The notes below the pieces were generated by a model. That model worked only from the letters and a program-made list of their open reading frames with translations, was not told where the DNA came from and did not search any database. DNA of 64,000 bases from NCBI GenBank assembly GCA_009760855.2, contig WPIO01000024.1, positions 3,306,001 through 3,370,000 of the forward strand, written 5' to 3'. Origin of the DNA: Cristatella mucedo (lineage: Eukaryota; Bryozoa; Phylactolaemata; Cristatellidae). The position numbers and the translations under genes were made by a program. The stretch's first letter is position 1, and each line of letters starts with the position of its first letter. Shown one piece after another: positions 38,901 through 47,629 of this stretch.

Positions 38901-41900
38901 ATAATGAGAACAACTGAGAATGCGACAACGATTCGTAGAACCAAGCCGGGAGAGCTTTGCACAAGAATCCCGAGCTTCGTGTCACACTCAGACAGATATA
39001 ACCGGATACAAATCGATAATAGAACCAGTGCAACCTGCTCGGGCAGTCGGGTAGCAGGCACACGCCCCCTGCGACGATATGCAATACATTTATAGTGGCA
39101 ATTGTACGAGAGACTGTCATCAGGCTGAGAGACCACACGGTGAAACGAGGACAAGGGAGGAGAGACAGACGGTGCACGGGCACGAGCCGGCAGCTCTAGC
39201 ATCGACAAAGGCCGCCGGCGATGCCGAGGTGCCGCAGCGCAAGCCGACTGCGGCGCAGCAATGTCTACACTGGCTTCGAGCTCTGACCAAAGCGCTTCGA
39301 GCCGAGACGATGGCTGAGAGAGGTGCAGACGGAAGCGAACCACAAAGAAACGAGCCTGCCAAGACCGAGTGCACAGACAGAGCTCTTGGCGTGCTGCAGC
39401 GGCATGTGTGCGCTGCACCATGGGGGCTGCTTACAGGTGTGATGCAGTTGCTGTCAAAGTGCTCGCCGTCTGCTTTAGCCGGCGGCAGCGGGATCCCGCG
39501 TTCCTCAAGCTCTCTTCTTATGCGGGCCAGCTCCTCTTTTTTTTCGCTAAAAAACAAGAGGAGAAAAGTGCTGAGCGACAGACAGGAGAGCGGCTGGCGA
39601 CTACGAGGCCTCTCGGCAAGAAAACAGGGCTGCTGCTGCCGCCACCGCCGAAGAACAGGACCACGAACCACGCATAAACCGTGCACGCTGCTGACGAAGA
39701 ACAGAATTACACCACTCACTAGCTCTCCTTGGACGCCCGGAAGCGCCTCGATCGCTGCTGATTCATCTTGGCGCGAGGCGCCTACGACGAGGGAACGACG
39801 GAAGCCATAGTTTCGAGAGAGAGAGAGAGAGCGCATAGCACTCGGCATGACCGATCGCTCACACAGCTACGAGTGGTGCTGCTGTTGCGCCCTCTGCCGG
39901 CTCAGTGCTCGCATGCCCGCCCATGGGCGCGTGGAGCAGCAGCAGCAGCTGCTTACCACTCCGTCGATAGCCATGTACAGAAGCCGGCGAGGCCTGATAA
40001 TGGCAAAGAGTCGATCTATGTACTCGAATATGGCCACCATCATCTCGTCTTCGTTCTTCGGGGCAGGCCTGAAGACAAGCAAGAAGCCAAGTGGCTTGCC
40101 GGAGGACTGAAGCCTCGGCTGCTCGCCGTTTGCACACACCACCCCAGGCCAGCGGGCAAGTGGTGAGCCGAGGGCAGAGCAGCGCTTGTGGCTACGACTG
40201 CAGTGGCTTGCTCGCAAGCAGCCACACGGCCGCAGAAGCCTCTTGCAGTAGGCCGTGCTGAGCACCTCAGCGCTGCTGCTGCAGACGCAGCGGCGGCTAG
40301 CAGGGACTGCCGCGAGACTGCAGCGAAACCCAACTACAGACAGCAGCGGGCCAGCATGCTTGGACAGCTCCGTTTAGCCGAACTTGTCGGATTAGCAAGA
40401 CACTGCAGCCAAGAAACTGGCAACAGATCGTGCGTATAGTGCCCTAGGAGAACTAAATCTCTAGCCAATCGCTTTACAACTTGCAGCAAGAGAAGCAATA
40501 ACCACGAGTTTGTGATATGCATGGTAGCAAGCATGCAAAAGCAAACAGTACGCTAAAGCAAACATTGAGACATTAATGGCCACCGATTAGTAACACCTCT
40601 GGATAGTAACATGCAATGATGGACACATAGGTACGTACAAAAAGCACACGGCGCAAAAAAGTTCACCGAGGCGCTTTGGAATCGTACGCCTATCATATAA
40701 TTCACCATGAACCACTAATGAGGATATGGGCTTGCAGCTATTGGATAAAACAAGGTTTTTCCATAGCTATTAGTTTGTTCCTATTGTTGTTAAGGGTTAG
40801 GAGGTTAGTAGCCACCCAAATGCGAATGTCGTCGGTACAGGCAGTACAGGAGGAACTCAAGTGAGTCGAATGAAGAGCACAGCTTAGAAGGGTCCACAAA
40901 TAGGTAGAGCTGGATGTCATAGGCGTACAAATAAAGTCCAAGATTGCTTTGTGCGATGGCATCGGCCAGAGGGAGAGAGAGAGTATAGACGTATTGCTAT
41001 ACAAAAGACTTATTACTATGTCTTTTGTATAGGAACCTAAGACACATTAATCTCGATTGAGGTGCTTTACAAATCACTGCTGGAGCAGCAGTAACCAGTA
41101 GTTAACGATCAGTAGTTAACGATCAGTAGCTAACGATCAGTAGTTAACGATCAGTAGTTAACGATCAGTAGTTAACGATCAGTAGTTAACGATTAGCAGC
41201 TAACTAACAGCAGGGTATCTCGGTTAAGCAACCACGAAAAGCACACATTATCATGCTACGACAAACATGCAAAAGGGCACACAAGTTGGTAGCTGGTTGG
41301 TGGTACCTGTTACTAACATTCACTTAATTACGCACAGTTAGGCAAAGCACACAAGAAAAAACAACAGGTCTACTAGGGTGTAAGCAGGATCGGGAGAATG
41401 GAAAGACCCAAAGGTGACAGACAGGGTCTTGACGTCGATGACCTGCTTGTATGGCAGCCAGTGTGGAGCACTGGTGTAATGTGGCAGTTTTGACGTCTAC
41501 GAAAGATAAGCCTAGCAGCCGAGATTTGCACTAACTGTAACTGTAAGCTCCTGCATGGTCAGGAAGTCACCCACAGCAGTCTAGTTAGGATGTCACATAT
41601 CACGAATGCATGGACCAGCCAGGATATGACGTTCTTATTCAAGCAATTGCTAATTGTTGCAATGTTAGGCAGCTGACGCAGGCAAACTTGACTACTGAGC
41701 TGAAGTGCAGTGGTGACAATCCAATTTAGAAGAGGGCACACAGATTCACGGCTGAGGCTACAGAAAAAATATGCTAGTACAGACGATTTGGAGTTGGGTT
41801 TTCAATTTTTCGAGTAACACTAAAGTCCCCCATAATTTTTGAGTTGGTTTTGTCATAATTCAATTTCTGAAAGCTCAGTGAAAAGATGAGGGCTTAAGAC

Positions 41901-44900
41901 CAAATCCCGAGGTAACCCATACGTTAAGGGCTCCCCAGATGACCGACAGCAATTAAGACCATCACCCTGACCTCTCACTAAGTGAGAACCTACAACCTTT
42001 GTTAGGCACCATGCGTATGTGATACTCCGGCTTGCACTCGCAAAGCATCTGTCGGTACTAGAATCAAATCATTAGAATCAAAGGAGCTGATAGTTCTAGA
42101 AGTATCAGCAGAGAGGCCCCAACCTGATCAGCTTTGGGATACCTTGGCCAAGCATGATATATCCAGTCTGCTTACCTGGCATACACAGTTATCCAAGCCA
42201 TTGTTCTGCCAGCTAACACCTACCAGTGCACAGCTCATGCATCATTTAGCAAAACTACAGGACACCTGCTTTTGGCTACTGCCTCTTTGGCATCAGCTTT
42301 ATTTATCCTTCAGCTCTATAGCGGGGACTCACTCTGCCACAATCGTTTGGTCCAGTGATTTTGGTGTACGCCCCGAACAAGGTCTGGCAGAGGTCGTGGG
42401 CTCAAGCAGTGAAGCATATGTGAAGCGCCTGAATAGGGCATATTTAAGGTATATATATATATAAAGGTGCTATACAAATGAATATATATATATACACACA
42501 CACACACACGTATTTTGGTGCAGGGATGCTGACGTTGCTTCTGCCAATTAACGATGCCCCGACTTGGACATATGCTCATCAGTGACTATCGCATCAGAAA
42601 ATGCTCTGGCATAAACGTATTGCTGGCAAACAACAAGCTGGCATGCAGAAGCCTGATATTCGTGTGGATCGAGCCAGGCAACAGGAAACATTTAATAGTG
42701 ATGTGGTAGACCACACCCAGAGCCAAAAGCCATGCAATGCCCTTTCTGGTTTTGAAAATGCCACGATATGCAAACCTTGTATGCACTCAAGACTGAACAG
42801 TTTGCTATTCTCAAGTTGCAGTTTCCCATGGATTGGCGTGGCAAGTGCAAGAACTTGCAGGGCTTAGAAGTAAGTGTAAGCTATCAGCACTTAATGCTTT
42901 AGCATTTTCGCATCCCACCACTGGACCTGGCTAGGAGCAAGCAGTTAGCATGACACATACTTGTTCTCTGGATGGCAGCACGGATGGATGATACCATTCA
43001 TATCTAAATACAGGTTGTCGAACTCAATATCGTTCGGATTCGGTTTCGAGCAATCGACGGGTATCTTTTCCCCATTGCTTGATTTCTTGGGCTACAAAGG
43101 CAAACGGTTAGTTATCACTGTTGCATAGCTGCAGAGTATCAAATGCTTTGACAAACAATTACTTTTGCAATGAGAGGGCTACATACACTGCTGTCCAAAA
43201 GTTCGTAAACACCCACTGTATAGTTCCGAGTTCGGTTGCTGCTTAAGGACAGTATTCGATAAGGTTACTAAACCAAACTAATTATGAAAATAAGTCACTA
43301 CTTCGATAGTCATTATAATGCTAATTATAAAATTGTAAAAGTCAGTCAATACAATCTTGACATAAGTCCCTGTGCATGTCAACTCTAACCATGTTATGCT
43401 TGTTGCCATTGAGCATGCTACCACTAACCATTCGATCATGCTTCCTTTGCAGCAAATGTAAAGTGCCTAGAAAGAGACTTGAGTTCTCTGAAGGCACTAT
43501 AACAAATGTATTATTATTAGTCATAGTTTGCTAGGTTTGGATCAGCAAGGAAAAATCACATTTGCCAGTAACCAAGCCAGTGATTCCCATGTAAACAGAT
43601 AGGGAGGCTTGGCTGTCACTTGACTATTTCACATCTCTTTCGGAGGCCATCCAGCAGAACCTATTTTTGGCCCGTTTTGTCACTGATGATGCCTCGGCAA
43701 ATGATGAGCCCAAGTACCTGGATGCCTCCTTAATACCAATACAAACATTAGGTCTTTCGTATAGCGCCAGACGAGAACGTATTCTCTATTCAGGCGCTTT
43801 ACAAACTGCTGCAAAAGAAGCGATAACCAACAGTCGATGAAAATGAGGTATCCTGCTTATGCAAGCATGCAAAAGCACACAAGACTCAGGACTGCTGGTT
43901 AGTTGGACCTCACGGCTAGCAATACTCGATCAATCATGCACAGGTAGCCAAAGCACATTGGAAAAAGATAGATCCATTGGGGGTGCTATACAAAACAGAC
44001 ACTGCTACCCTTATCAGTACATGCAGTTTTATCACACAAAACCATATACAAGGAACATTTACTTGAAGAGCAATGGAGTGAGGAATGGGCAGGTTGTTAG
44101 CTTCTTTTTGAATTTCGTCAAATCAGATGAGTTGATGTTGGTTGCTACTGAGCTCCAAACTTTGGGAGCATATTTACTGAATGTACGGTCTCTGAGAGAT
44201 TTAAAAAATAATAACCTTAATAATACATTTGTATAGCAACCCCGGAGAACTGTATCTCCCCCCAGGCACTGTAGATATGCTGCAAAGGAGCCATGATCAA
44301 ATGGTTAGTGGTAACATGCAGTGTCAACAAGTAATTAAGGTTAGTAGTAAAATGCCCAACATCAGTACACATAGGCAAACAACGAACAAATCACAAGGAC
44401 CCCCCAAATGCTGTGAGAAATAGGTACGATCGTAGCTTATTTTTTAATGTCGTCATGCCAAGCGGATGTCGTGACGTCAGTCAGGAGTGAGTTCTAGGCT
44501 TTGGGAACATGGAACTTATGGCACCACCTCTAAAGGATTTGAGGTTGTTTGCGGCACAGCTCAATTATTTGAGTCAGAAAGCAGGCGGTATGATGCCTAG
44601 CTAGGTGGGGGGGGGGAGAGTAGTTCTGATAGGTAGGCTGGAGCAAGAGAACGAAGGTACCTCAGGGCAAGTGACAGGATCTTGAAGTCGATACACTCCT
44701 TAATGGGAAGCTGGTGCAGACCGGTGGGCAGTGGCGTAATATGGTAACTGCCACTTCCTGGAGAGATAAGCCTAGCCGACGAGCTTTTCACCAACTATAA
44801 GCATGATATTGTACAGTCAGGAGAAGAAAATGATAGAAATCTGGTCAGGATGTCACAAATGCATGGACCAGCTTGGCTGGGGAGTCCTTATCCAAGCAAG

Positions 44901-47271
44901 CCCGAACCTTGGTAATATTTCCTAGGTGAAAGAAGGCAGACTTGACACAGGAACGAGCATGTGAAGCTAGTGTCAAGAAATTTTTCGAAGAGGACACCCA
45001 TATTTAGGACAGAGGCTACTGGAGATATGCTATAGAGCCAACTTGGAGAGTCACGGTCATTCGAGTTTCCGAGTAACACTTGGTTAGCCTACGAACAGTA
45101 AGTTGGTTTTATCGCCATTTAATTTCAGTAAGTTGACTGCCATCCAAGTGCATATGTCAGCAGTGAATTCTGTCAGGGAGCTGAGAGAGTTTGACATGCT
45201 GGAAGGATGAGAATGATCAAAGCACTAGTACAGCAGTGTATCATCTGCATACCGATGATAATGCTTGGCGATCCCATCGGTGAGTGAGAAAGAGCATCAA
45301 TCGAGAAAAGAAGTACACCTAAATAGATCCCTTGACAGAAAACCGTATGTCAAAGACTTACTAGATAATTTTTTTTCAACTGACACATACTCTCTGAATT
45401 CTCTAATTGAGATACGACCTAAACCATTGCAATACAGTGCCTGTTAGTCTAGGCAAGTCGACAGGCACAGACAGATTTGGTTATCAATGGTATCAAAAAC
45501 TGCAGAGAGACCCAGCAGAAAGACCCGACCTAAGACAGCTTTCCTTAGCAAGTCTACAATATAACAATTTCACAGTATAGCAATTACACAATTGCAGCAG
45601 TGCCAATTAAGCTGAGTGATTCACTCAAAAATCTGACTAGAACTTCTTGCTTTGAAGTTTAGATATGGGAATTTAACTAGTCTGCCATCACACTCATTCT
45701 TTACTAGCACAGTAGTCTCTCGATTCGCACCACATAATTACGATTTAGAAATAGAAACCTTGCATGTCTTGTGATATGTCATCTTTGCATTTAAGCAACT
45801 GGAGAAAAAGACATAAGGTTTTAGGGTCGGCAAGTGTTGCCCTGTGTAATGCCTGCACGCTACAGGTCGGCTGCAAATTGCTACAACAAGCGGCTAGCGC
45901 AGCTCTGCCAGGCAAGCAGTGGAACAACTGCAACACCCAGACTGCCAGTTGCAGCGTGGCAATGCATGCAACGAAGACAAAACCGTTTCGAGGTCAAGCA
46001 TGACCAAAATTTACGTCCTTGAAATTAGGTAAGCATGGGTCGGTGGTAACTTTAGGTGGCACATCTACACTTGCAAATGAGTTGCACACCAAATTAAAGG
46101 CTCAGAACCAGCCAAAAGCGCAAGGCGCCACTAGCAGGACACACAAGAAGTCTTACGTTCTTGAATGGGCAATTTCTGTGCCACAAAAGTGGCTGCCGTC
46201 TGCATCAACTGAATGATGTGGCTTAGATCCTAATAATAACAATAAAACAGCTGCATGGTGCTCAAAGAGAACCGAATCTCTCCGAGCACTTTGCATATAG
46301 TGGAGATAAAGCAAAGACTTTTAGTCTAAACTTTATATGTCTATAAACTTTAAATAAATATATATAGTTTATAAACTATCTCAGAGTCTTTTATTTGGCC
46401 AAATGTTTGGGAGCATACGAACTGAAAACAAGGTCTTCACAGGATTTGAGATTTATTGGAGGAACAGGTAAAGTGAAGCTGCCTGTTTAGACAGGGTGCA
46501 ACACCTACAAGAAACTAGCCGTGCTAAAAGGTTCAGGCGTCACCAGTACGTCGGCTGAGACTAGCAGTTACGAGACCCGTGTTTGAGACATACTTCTGAT
46601 CGGACGTGGTGTAACATCGGTTACCACGTTTGTAACATACGAGCCTACGCGTCACTCATCAGAGCTCTGCGCGCCTCACTTGCAGCGCAAGAGGATGGGG
46701 CCTGGAGCTGACGCCAACCAATCCACAGGCCACACAACAATTAAAGGCTCTGACCGTGCAGTCGCTATGGTTCAGTCGTTAAGGACACCGCCTCAGTCAA
46801 CCACAGAGCACGAGGGGCGCGAGATTCAACACTGGGAGATTGAACGCGAGATCAAACATGCTCATATGGGCGAAAGCCAAAGAAACATTTGATACGGACG
46901 GCTAGCACATAGAGGAGAACAATTAACAATAAAGTGTAGGCACGACGTAACTGGCGACATGTAACTGACGCGAGTAGCACTGCACTATCGCGCCTCACGC
47001 GCGCGCGCTCGCCCCACACCATCGGGCGGCGTCGGCACGCAGCAATCTCTATTTGGCGCCGATCTTCATCCCGCGCCCATGATTAAAGCGCTTGCCATGC
47101 TGGATACCACAGAATCGTAGGTCGGCGGTAGCGGGCAGCCTGCGATGCGACGAGTGAGTGAATTGTCGCAGCAATGACAGAAAACGCAACACTTACCTTT
47201 TCTTCCACGCAGTGAACGACGATAGCCGGATACTTTTTACTCAGCCACCTAAAGAATGCCGGGACTCCCAT
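23998..47271 (-). CDS. XRN2: XRN2/RAT1 nuclear 5'-3' exoribonuclease, 19 coding exons
   Basis: The product degrades 5'-monophosphorylated RNA in the nucleus, including the downstream product after poly(A)-site cleavage (torpedo termination), and trims rRNA/snoRNA precursors. The N-terminus [15 protein letters not shown] is XRN2-type, not XRN1-type. Conserved blocks in order are [71 protein letters not shown], a CCHC knuckle ([14 protein letters not shown]), [62 protein letters not shown] and [12 protein letters not shown]. The acidic metal-binding residues expected of the family are kept. The exons total 2522 nt with consistent phase at every junction (about 841 aa). Human XRN2 is about 950 aa, so the C-terminal tail is shorter here or encoded further downstream. 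Introns run from 122 bp to 4.1 kb and several carry transposons. No internal stop or frameshift is needed. Confidence 0.97.
24280..24348 (-). CDS. XRN2: XRN2 exon 18 (residues 773-796)
   Basis: Acceptor ttgttgcag, donor gtgaga. It encodes [20 protein letters not shown] then PRAK, matching the family (I)NFKDPQF..DYIF.A...PGAR. Phase 2 joins on both sides are consistent. Confidence 0.93.
24806..24888 (-). CDS. XRN2: XRN2 exon 17 (residues 746-773)
   Basis: Acceptor ggttgcag, donor gtgggt. It encodes [20 protein letters not shown] then EFAVMRG. The [15 protein letters not shown] part aligns with the family VEVPPEL..G..G motif. The segment between here and the FKDP motif is shorter than I recall for vertebrate XRN2. 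Confidence 0.85.
25087..25286 (-). CDS. XRN2: XRN2 exon 16 (residues 679-745)
   Basis: Acceptor cattccag, donor gtatgc. It encodes [20 protein letters not shown], then [20 protein letters not shown] and [16 protein letters not shown]. The donor was chosen so that phase 0 fits exon 17. Confidence 0.95.
25719..25791 (-). CDS. XRN2: XRN2 exon 15 (residues 655-679)
   Basis: Acceptor tttttgcag, donor gtaagc. It encodes [20 protein letters not shown] then FAWM, matching the IIDFYP.DF.IDLNGK.YAWQ block. It ends in phase 1, with the Gly codon completed by exon 16. Confidence 0.96.
26047..26380 (-). CDS. XRN2: XRN2 exon 14 (residues 543-654)
   Basis: The largest exon. Acceptor gcttcag, donor gtgcgt. 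It encodes [78 protein letters not shown] and [11 protein letters not shown]. This is the tower/second conserved region of XRN2, highly conserved and intact. Confidence 0.98.
26735..26890 (+). mobile_element. tRNA-derived SINE copy in XRN2 intron 13 region boundary
   Basis: Lies within intron 13 of XRN2, opposite in strand. Head ctaggtaaggcggttgcttt, a perfect B-box core ggttcgattcc, body aaggctcttctgtcgcata and gaatctgtttaatcagct. It is the best-preserved copy of this SINE type in the window. Confidence 0.8.
26940..27013. repeat. Long-arm inverted repeat (hairpin) in XRN2 intron 13
   Basis: gcactggctactcgtcggg (from 26940) pairs perfectly with cccgacgagtagccagtgc (ending 27013), with 3 further pairs after a bulge and a loop of about 26-30 nt. 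Confidence 0.92.
27430..28030. other. CpG-rich block inside XRN2 intron 13
   Basis: About 600 bp with a high density of CG dinucleotides and overlapping open frames on both strands, unlike the AT-rich intron around it. No protein family is recognisable. Confidence 0.4.
28495..28688 (-). CDS. XRN2: XRN2 exon 13, Ser/Thr-rich linker (residues 479-543)
   Basis: Acceptor ttgatcag, donor gtacgc. It encodes a low-complexity Ser/Gly/Thr stretch followed by [20 protein letters not shown]. The latter aligns with the IKRKAED...EDNVR segment just before the second conserved half. It ends in phase 2 within the Arg codon completed by exon 14. Confidence 0.9.
28745..30330 (+). repeat. AT-rich dispersed repeat, copy 2 (split by a LINE)
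   Basis: Matches copy 1 in two blocks, 28745-29030 and about 29650-30330. The intervening LINE falls between phrases that are adjacent in copy 1 (cccaacttgctgaacctt … agatacatcgag). Lies in XRN2 intron 12. Confidence 0.75.
29031..29645 (-). mobile_element. Second-family LINE, 5'-truncated 3' end
   Basis: The minus-strand frame reads [55 protein letters not shown] and [20 protein letters not shown], then [19 protein letters not shown]. This is the C-terminal end of a CR1/L2-group ORF2, clearly different from the other LINE. The 3' end gtagagttacagacggggat marks the family. Inserted into AT-rich repeat copy 2. Confidence 0.88.
30456..30503. repeat. Inverted repeat (hairpin) in XRN2 intron 12
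   Basis: agctcagccagtatca (30456-30471) pairs with tgatactgggctgagct (30487-30503) with one bulge. Confidence 0.88.
30909..31055 (-). CDS. XRN2: XRN2 exon 12, linker (residues 430-478)
   Basis: Acceptor attgcag, donor gtaggc. It encodes [20 protein letters not shown] and a Gln/Asn/Ala-rich stretch ending RSMLYRDEQ. This falls in the variable disordered linker of XRN2, so support is positional (correct phase, open frame, splice sites) more than by sequence match. Confidence 0.78.
32093..32140 (-). CDS. XRN2: XRN2 exon 11, 48-nt small exon (residues 414-429)
   Basis: This tiny exon was found by looking for the conserved basic FRRRQKEKR-like stretch missing between exons 10 and 12. Acceptor tttgtag, then [16 protein letters not shown], then a weak donor gtctgc. 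Phase 0 at both ends keeps the frame. It is inferred from homology and phase only. Confidence 0.8.
32352..32459 (-). CDS. XRN2: XRN2 exon 10 (residues 378-413)
   Basis: Acceptor acttgcag, donor gtatgc. It encodes [20 protein letters not shown], then [16 protein letters not shown], matching the family segment GYL...VNL.RVQ....VG..ED.IF. Phase 0 at both ends. Confidence 0.95.
33200..34496 (+). mobile_element. Decayed L2-like LINE, endonuclease-RT linker region
   Basis: Fragments such as [20 protein letters not shown] and [20 protein letters not shown] match, on the opposite strand, the GLWFTAGTKLARSTKHKLEK segment of the LINE at about 51830-52110. The start is uncertain and the frame is broken repeatedly. 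In XRN2 intron 9. Confidence 0.6.
34497..34630 (-). mobile_element. L2-like LINE 3' end fragment
   Basis: taataataacaataatg followed by tgataaagcgccctcagaga and ctaggcgctttacatttgct, the reverse complement of the L2-like tail. It interrupts the plus-strand LINE remnants on either side. Confidence 0.75.
34640..35560 (+). mobile_element. Decayed L2-like LINE, RT remnants
   Basis: Recognisable pieces are catggtttacgtcctacctcaatggg (…WF.SYL.G), aagtatgaggtaccctaggg (KYGVP.G) and tctccctcttgccggcataa (LPLAGII). Many stops. Confidence 0.55.
35896..35990 (+). repeat. (CT)n microsatellite
   Basis: About 95 bp of pure CT in XRN2 intron 9, i.e. (GA)n in the transcript. Confidence 0.98.
36573..36710 (-). 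CDS. XRN2: XRN2 exon 9 (residues 332-377)
   Basis: Acceptor tttgccag, donor gtgaga. It encodes [20 protein letters not shown], then [20 protein letters not shown]. The Asp in FVGNDFLP is one of the conserved catalytic acids. Phase 0 at both ends. Intron 9 (4.1 kb) holds a 95-bp CT microsatellite and nested LINE pieces. Confidence 0.97.
36833..36961 (-). CDS. XRN2: XRN2 exon 8 (residues 289-331)
   Basis: Acceptor tttag, donor gtactc. It encodes [20 protein letters not shown], then [20 protein letters not shown] and DFE. Phase 0 at both ends. Confidence 0.94.
37295..37503 (-). CDS. XRN2: XRN2 exon 7 with CCHC zinc knuckle (residues 219-288)
   Basis: Acceptor attcacag. It encodes [32 protein letters not shown] and a zinc knuckle [14 protein letters not shown] (C-x2-C-x4-H-x4-C), typical of XRN2 and not XRN1. 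The donor inferred from the join to exon 8 is gtgcga, weaker than the others, so the 3' boundary is the least certain part. Confidence 0.93.
37610..38045 (+). mobile_element. Decayed L2-like LINE 3' fragment in XRN2 intron 6
   Basis: Frames [20 protein letters not shown]…[12 protein letters not shown] and catgcctctaaacgaccgc correspond to the C-terminal region seen at 53748-54206 on the other strand. No tail preserved. Confidence 0.5.
38378..38540 (-). CDS. XRN2: XRN2 exon 6 (residues 165-219)
   Basis: Acceptor cctcatag, donor gtaagc. It encodes [20 protein letters not shown], then [20 protein letters not shown], which carries catalytic acidic residues of the nuclease centre. It ends in phase 1. 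Confidence 0.97.
39435..39546 (-). CDS. XRN2: XRN2 exon 5 (residues 127-164)
   Basis: Acceptor ttttttag, donor gtaagc. It encodes a charged helix ([17 protein letters not shown]), then [27 protein letters not shown] is a family-diagnostic motif. The end is phase 0. Confidence 0.96.
39720..39781 (-). CDS. XRN2: XRN2 exon 4 (residues 107-127)
   Basis: A 62-nt exon between acceptor gtcgtag and donor gtgagt. It encodes [20 protein letters not shown], the basic block that contacts the 5' phosphate in XRN-family enzymes. It ends in phase 2. Confidence 0.95.
39957..40068 (-). CDS. XRN2: XRN2 exon 3 (residues 69-106)
   Basis: Acceptor cttcag, donor gtaagc. It encodes [20 protein letters not shown] followed by [17 protein letters not shown], part of the 5'-exonuclease N-terminal domain. 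The end is phase 0. Confidence 0.97.
40434..41015 (-). mobile_element. Decayed L2-like LINE fragment
   Basis: Tail-like gtgccctaggagaactaaatctctagcc near 40440, then RT remnants on the minus strand ([20 protein letters not shown] at about 40800-40850, aligning with ACIDDIRSWMAANFLKLN). In XRN2 intron 2. Confidence 0.6.
41020..42150 (-). mobile_element. Decayed L2-like LINE copy
   Basis: A new tail (gacacattaatctcgattgaggtgctttac) starts at about 41040. Upstream on the minus strand are phrases matching the L2 C-terminal part ([28 protein letters not shown]) and earlier degenerate RT. A 14-bp minisatellite lies inside its 3' UTR. Confidence 0.6.
41096..41203 (+). repeat. 14-bp minisatellite, about 7-8 copies
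   Basis: Unit cagtagttaacgat repeated head to tail with few changes. There are no spacers, so it is not a CRISPR-like array. Confidence 0.95.
42375..42510 (+). mobile_element. SINE copy with L2-type tail and TA/CA microsatellite
   Basis: ggtctggcagaggtcgtggg…aagcatatgtgaagcgcctgaatagg matches the SINE at 58965. The tail ggtgctatacaaatgaat is interrupted by (TA)n and followed by TA and CA runs. Confidence 0.65.
42961..43091 (-). CDS. XRN2: XRN2 exon 2 (residues 26-69)
   Basis: Acceptor tttgtag, donor gtatgt. The exon encodes [20 protein letters not shown] and then [18 protein letters not shown], with the first metal-binding Asp in LDMNG. It ends in phase 2, splitting the Lys codon completed by exon 3. 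The ORF is too short and too fragmented by introns to be called by simple ORF finding. Confidence 0.95.
43335..43525 (+). mobile_element. L2-like LINE 3' UTR and tail
   Basis: gcaaatgtaaagtgcctagaaagagacttgagttctctgaaggcactataacaaatgtattatta is a well-kept tail, preceded by about 120 bp of the 3' UTR (ccctgtgcatgtcaactcta…ctaccactaacc). 5'-truncated. In XRN2 intron 1. Confidence 0.8.
43755..44215 (-). mobile_element. L2-like LINE 3' fragment
   Basis: Tail gcgccagacgagaacgtattctctattcaggcgctttaca at the low-coordinate end, then 3' UTR and a trace of the ORF end (agctccaaactttgggagcat). Confidence 0.7.
44216..45575 (-). mobile_element. L2-like LINE copy, decayed
   Basis: A second tail abuts the first (aataatacatttgtatagca…ggagaactgtatctcc). 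Minus-strand frames show [50 protein letters not shown] and, further up, RT traces. Stops and frameshifts throughout. Confidence 0.72.
46235..46480 (-). mobile_element. L2-like LINE 3' fragment
   Basis: gtgctcaaagagaaccgaatctctccgagcactttgcatat is the tail, followed by diverged 3' UTR with a short ATATA region and the ORF-end phrase gggagcatacgaactgaaaa. Confidence 0.6.
46750..46855 (+). mobile_element. tRNA-like sequence, probable SINE head
   Basis: tatggttcagtcgttaagga looks like a tRNA A-box region and gcgcgagattcaacac a degenerate B-box. In XRN2 intron 1. A bona fide tRNA is not supported. Confidence 0.4.
47197..47271 (-). CDS. XRN2: XRN2 exon 1 (residues 1-25)
   Basis: The exon starts at ATG and encodes [15 protein letters not shown] through CVEEK, the family's invariant N-terminus. 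It ends in phase 0 at a strong donor (AAG|gtaagt). Intron 1 (43092-47196) is 4.1 kb and contains LINE and SINE fragments. Confidence 0.96.
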
Positions 47272-47425
47272 TACAGCGCGCTGTCTCGGTGTGCAGGCAA
47301 ACTGAACGGCGCGCCGCTGGTCGAGGATGGCGCCCGTGTGCAGCCGTAATGCTTCCTGTCCCCGCTCGGCGAAGGTCGCCGGCGACTACGTCCGGGATTC
47401 CGGCGCCGTCTTCAATCTGCAGCCG
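47272..47425. promoter_or_regulatory. Putative bidirectional promoter between XRN2 and a divergent gene
   Basis: Only about 155 bp separate the XRN2 ATG (minus) from the inferred ATG of the plus-strand gene. The interval and its flanks (46970-48000) are GC- and CpG-rich compared with the surrounding introns, and there is no evident TATA box. This is the architecture of a head-to-head CpG-type promoter. An upstream in-frame ATG at 47327 would shrink the gap to 55 bp. Confidence 0.5.
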
Positions 47426-47629
47426 ATGGCCCAGGCAGAGGGAGCGATTTTCAGCCTGCTGTCCAGCAGCCAGAAGCTGGAAAGGGACAGAGGAGTCGTT
47501 GAAATTCAGAAGTTTCTGAGCGGTATTGATCCAGAAAATTACGAGCTTCTGGTCGCAGACCTGCTGGACCGGCTCGGCCGGTCGTCGGACAGATGGGAAT
47601 GGAAGCACGGCCTGTTGACGGCCGGCAAG
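47426..47629 (+). CDS. First exon of a divergent HEAT-repeat-like gene (unidentified)
   Basis: The open frame begins MAQAEGAIFSLLSSSQKLER and continues DRGVVEIQKFLSGIDPENYE, LLVADLLDRLGRSSDRW and EWKHGLLTAGK. Alternating amphipathic helices with Leu-rich faces and the W-E-x-x-H-G-x-L pattern look like an N-terminal HEAT/ARM solenoid. I do not recognise the family. The frame can extend upstream to an ATG at 47327 (33 more residues, less helix-like). A likely splice donor follows AAG at 47630 (gtctgt, weak). Codon usage and composition look protein-coding, unlike the frames around it. The gene would be transcribed away from XRN2. Confidence 0.55.

Noticed and set aside
39079-39810. 243-residue plus-strand frame
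   Set aside because: Antisense shadow of XRN2 exons 4-5 and their introns.
41096-41203. CRISPR-like array
   Set aside because: Contiguous 14-bp tandem repeats without spacers, in an animal genome.
46750-46855. Genuine tRNA gene
   Set aside because: A/B-box-like elements are present, but no acceptor stem pairing or clear anticodon arm. Better explained as a SINE head. Same conclusion for 22475-22565 and 26735-26890.
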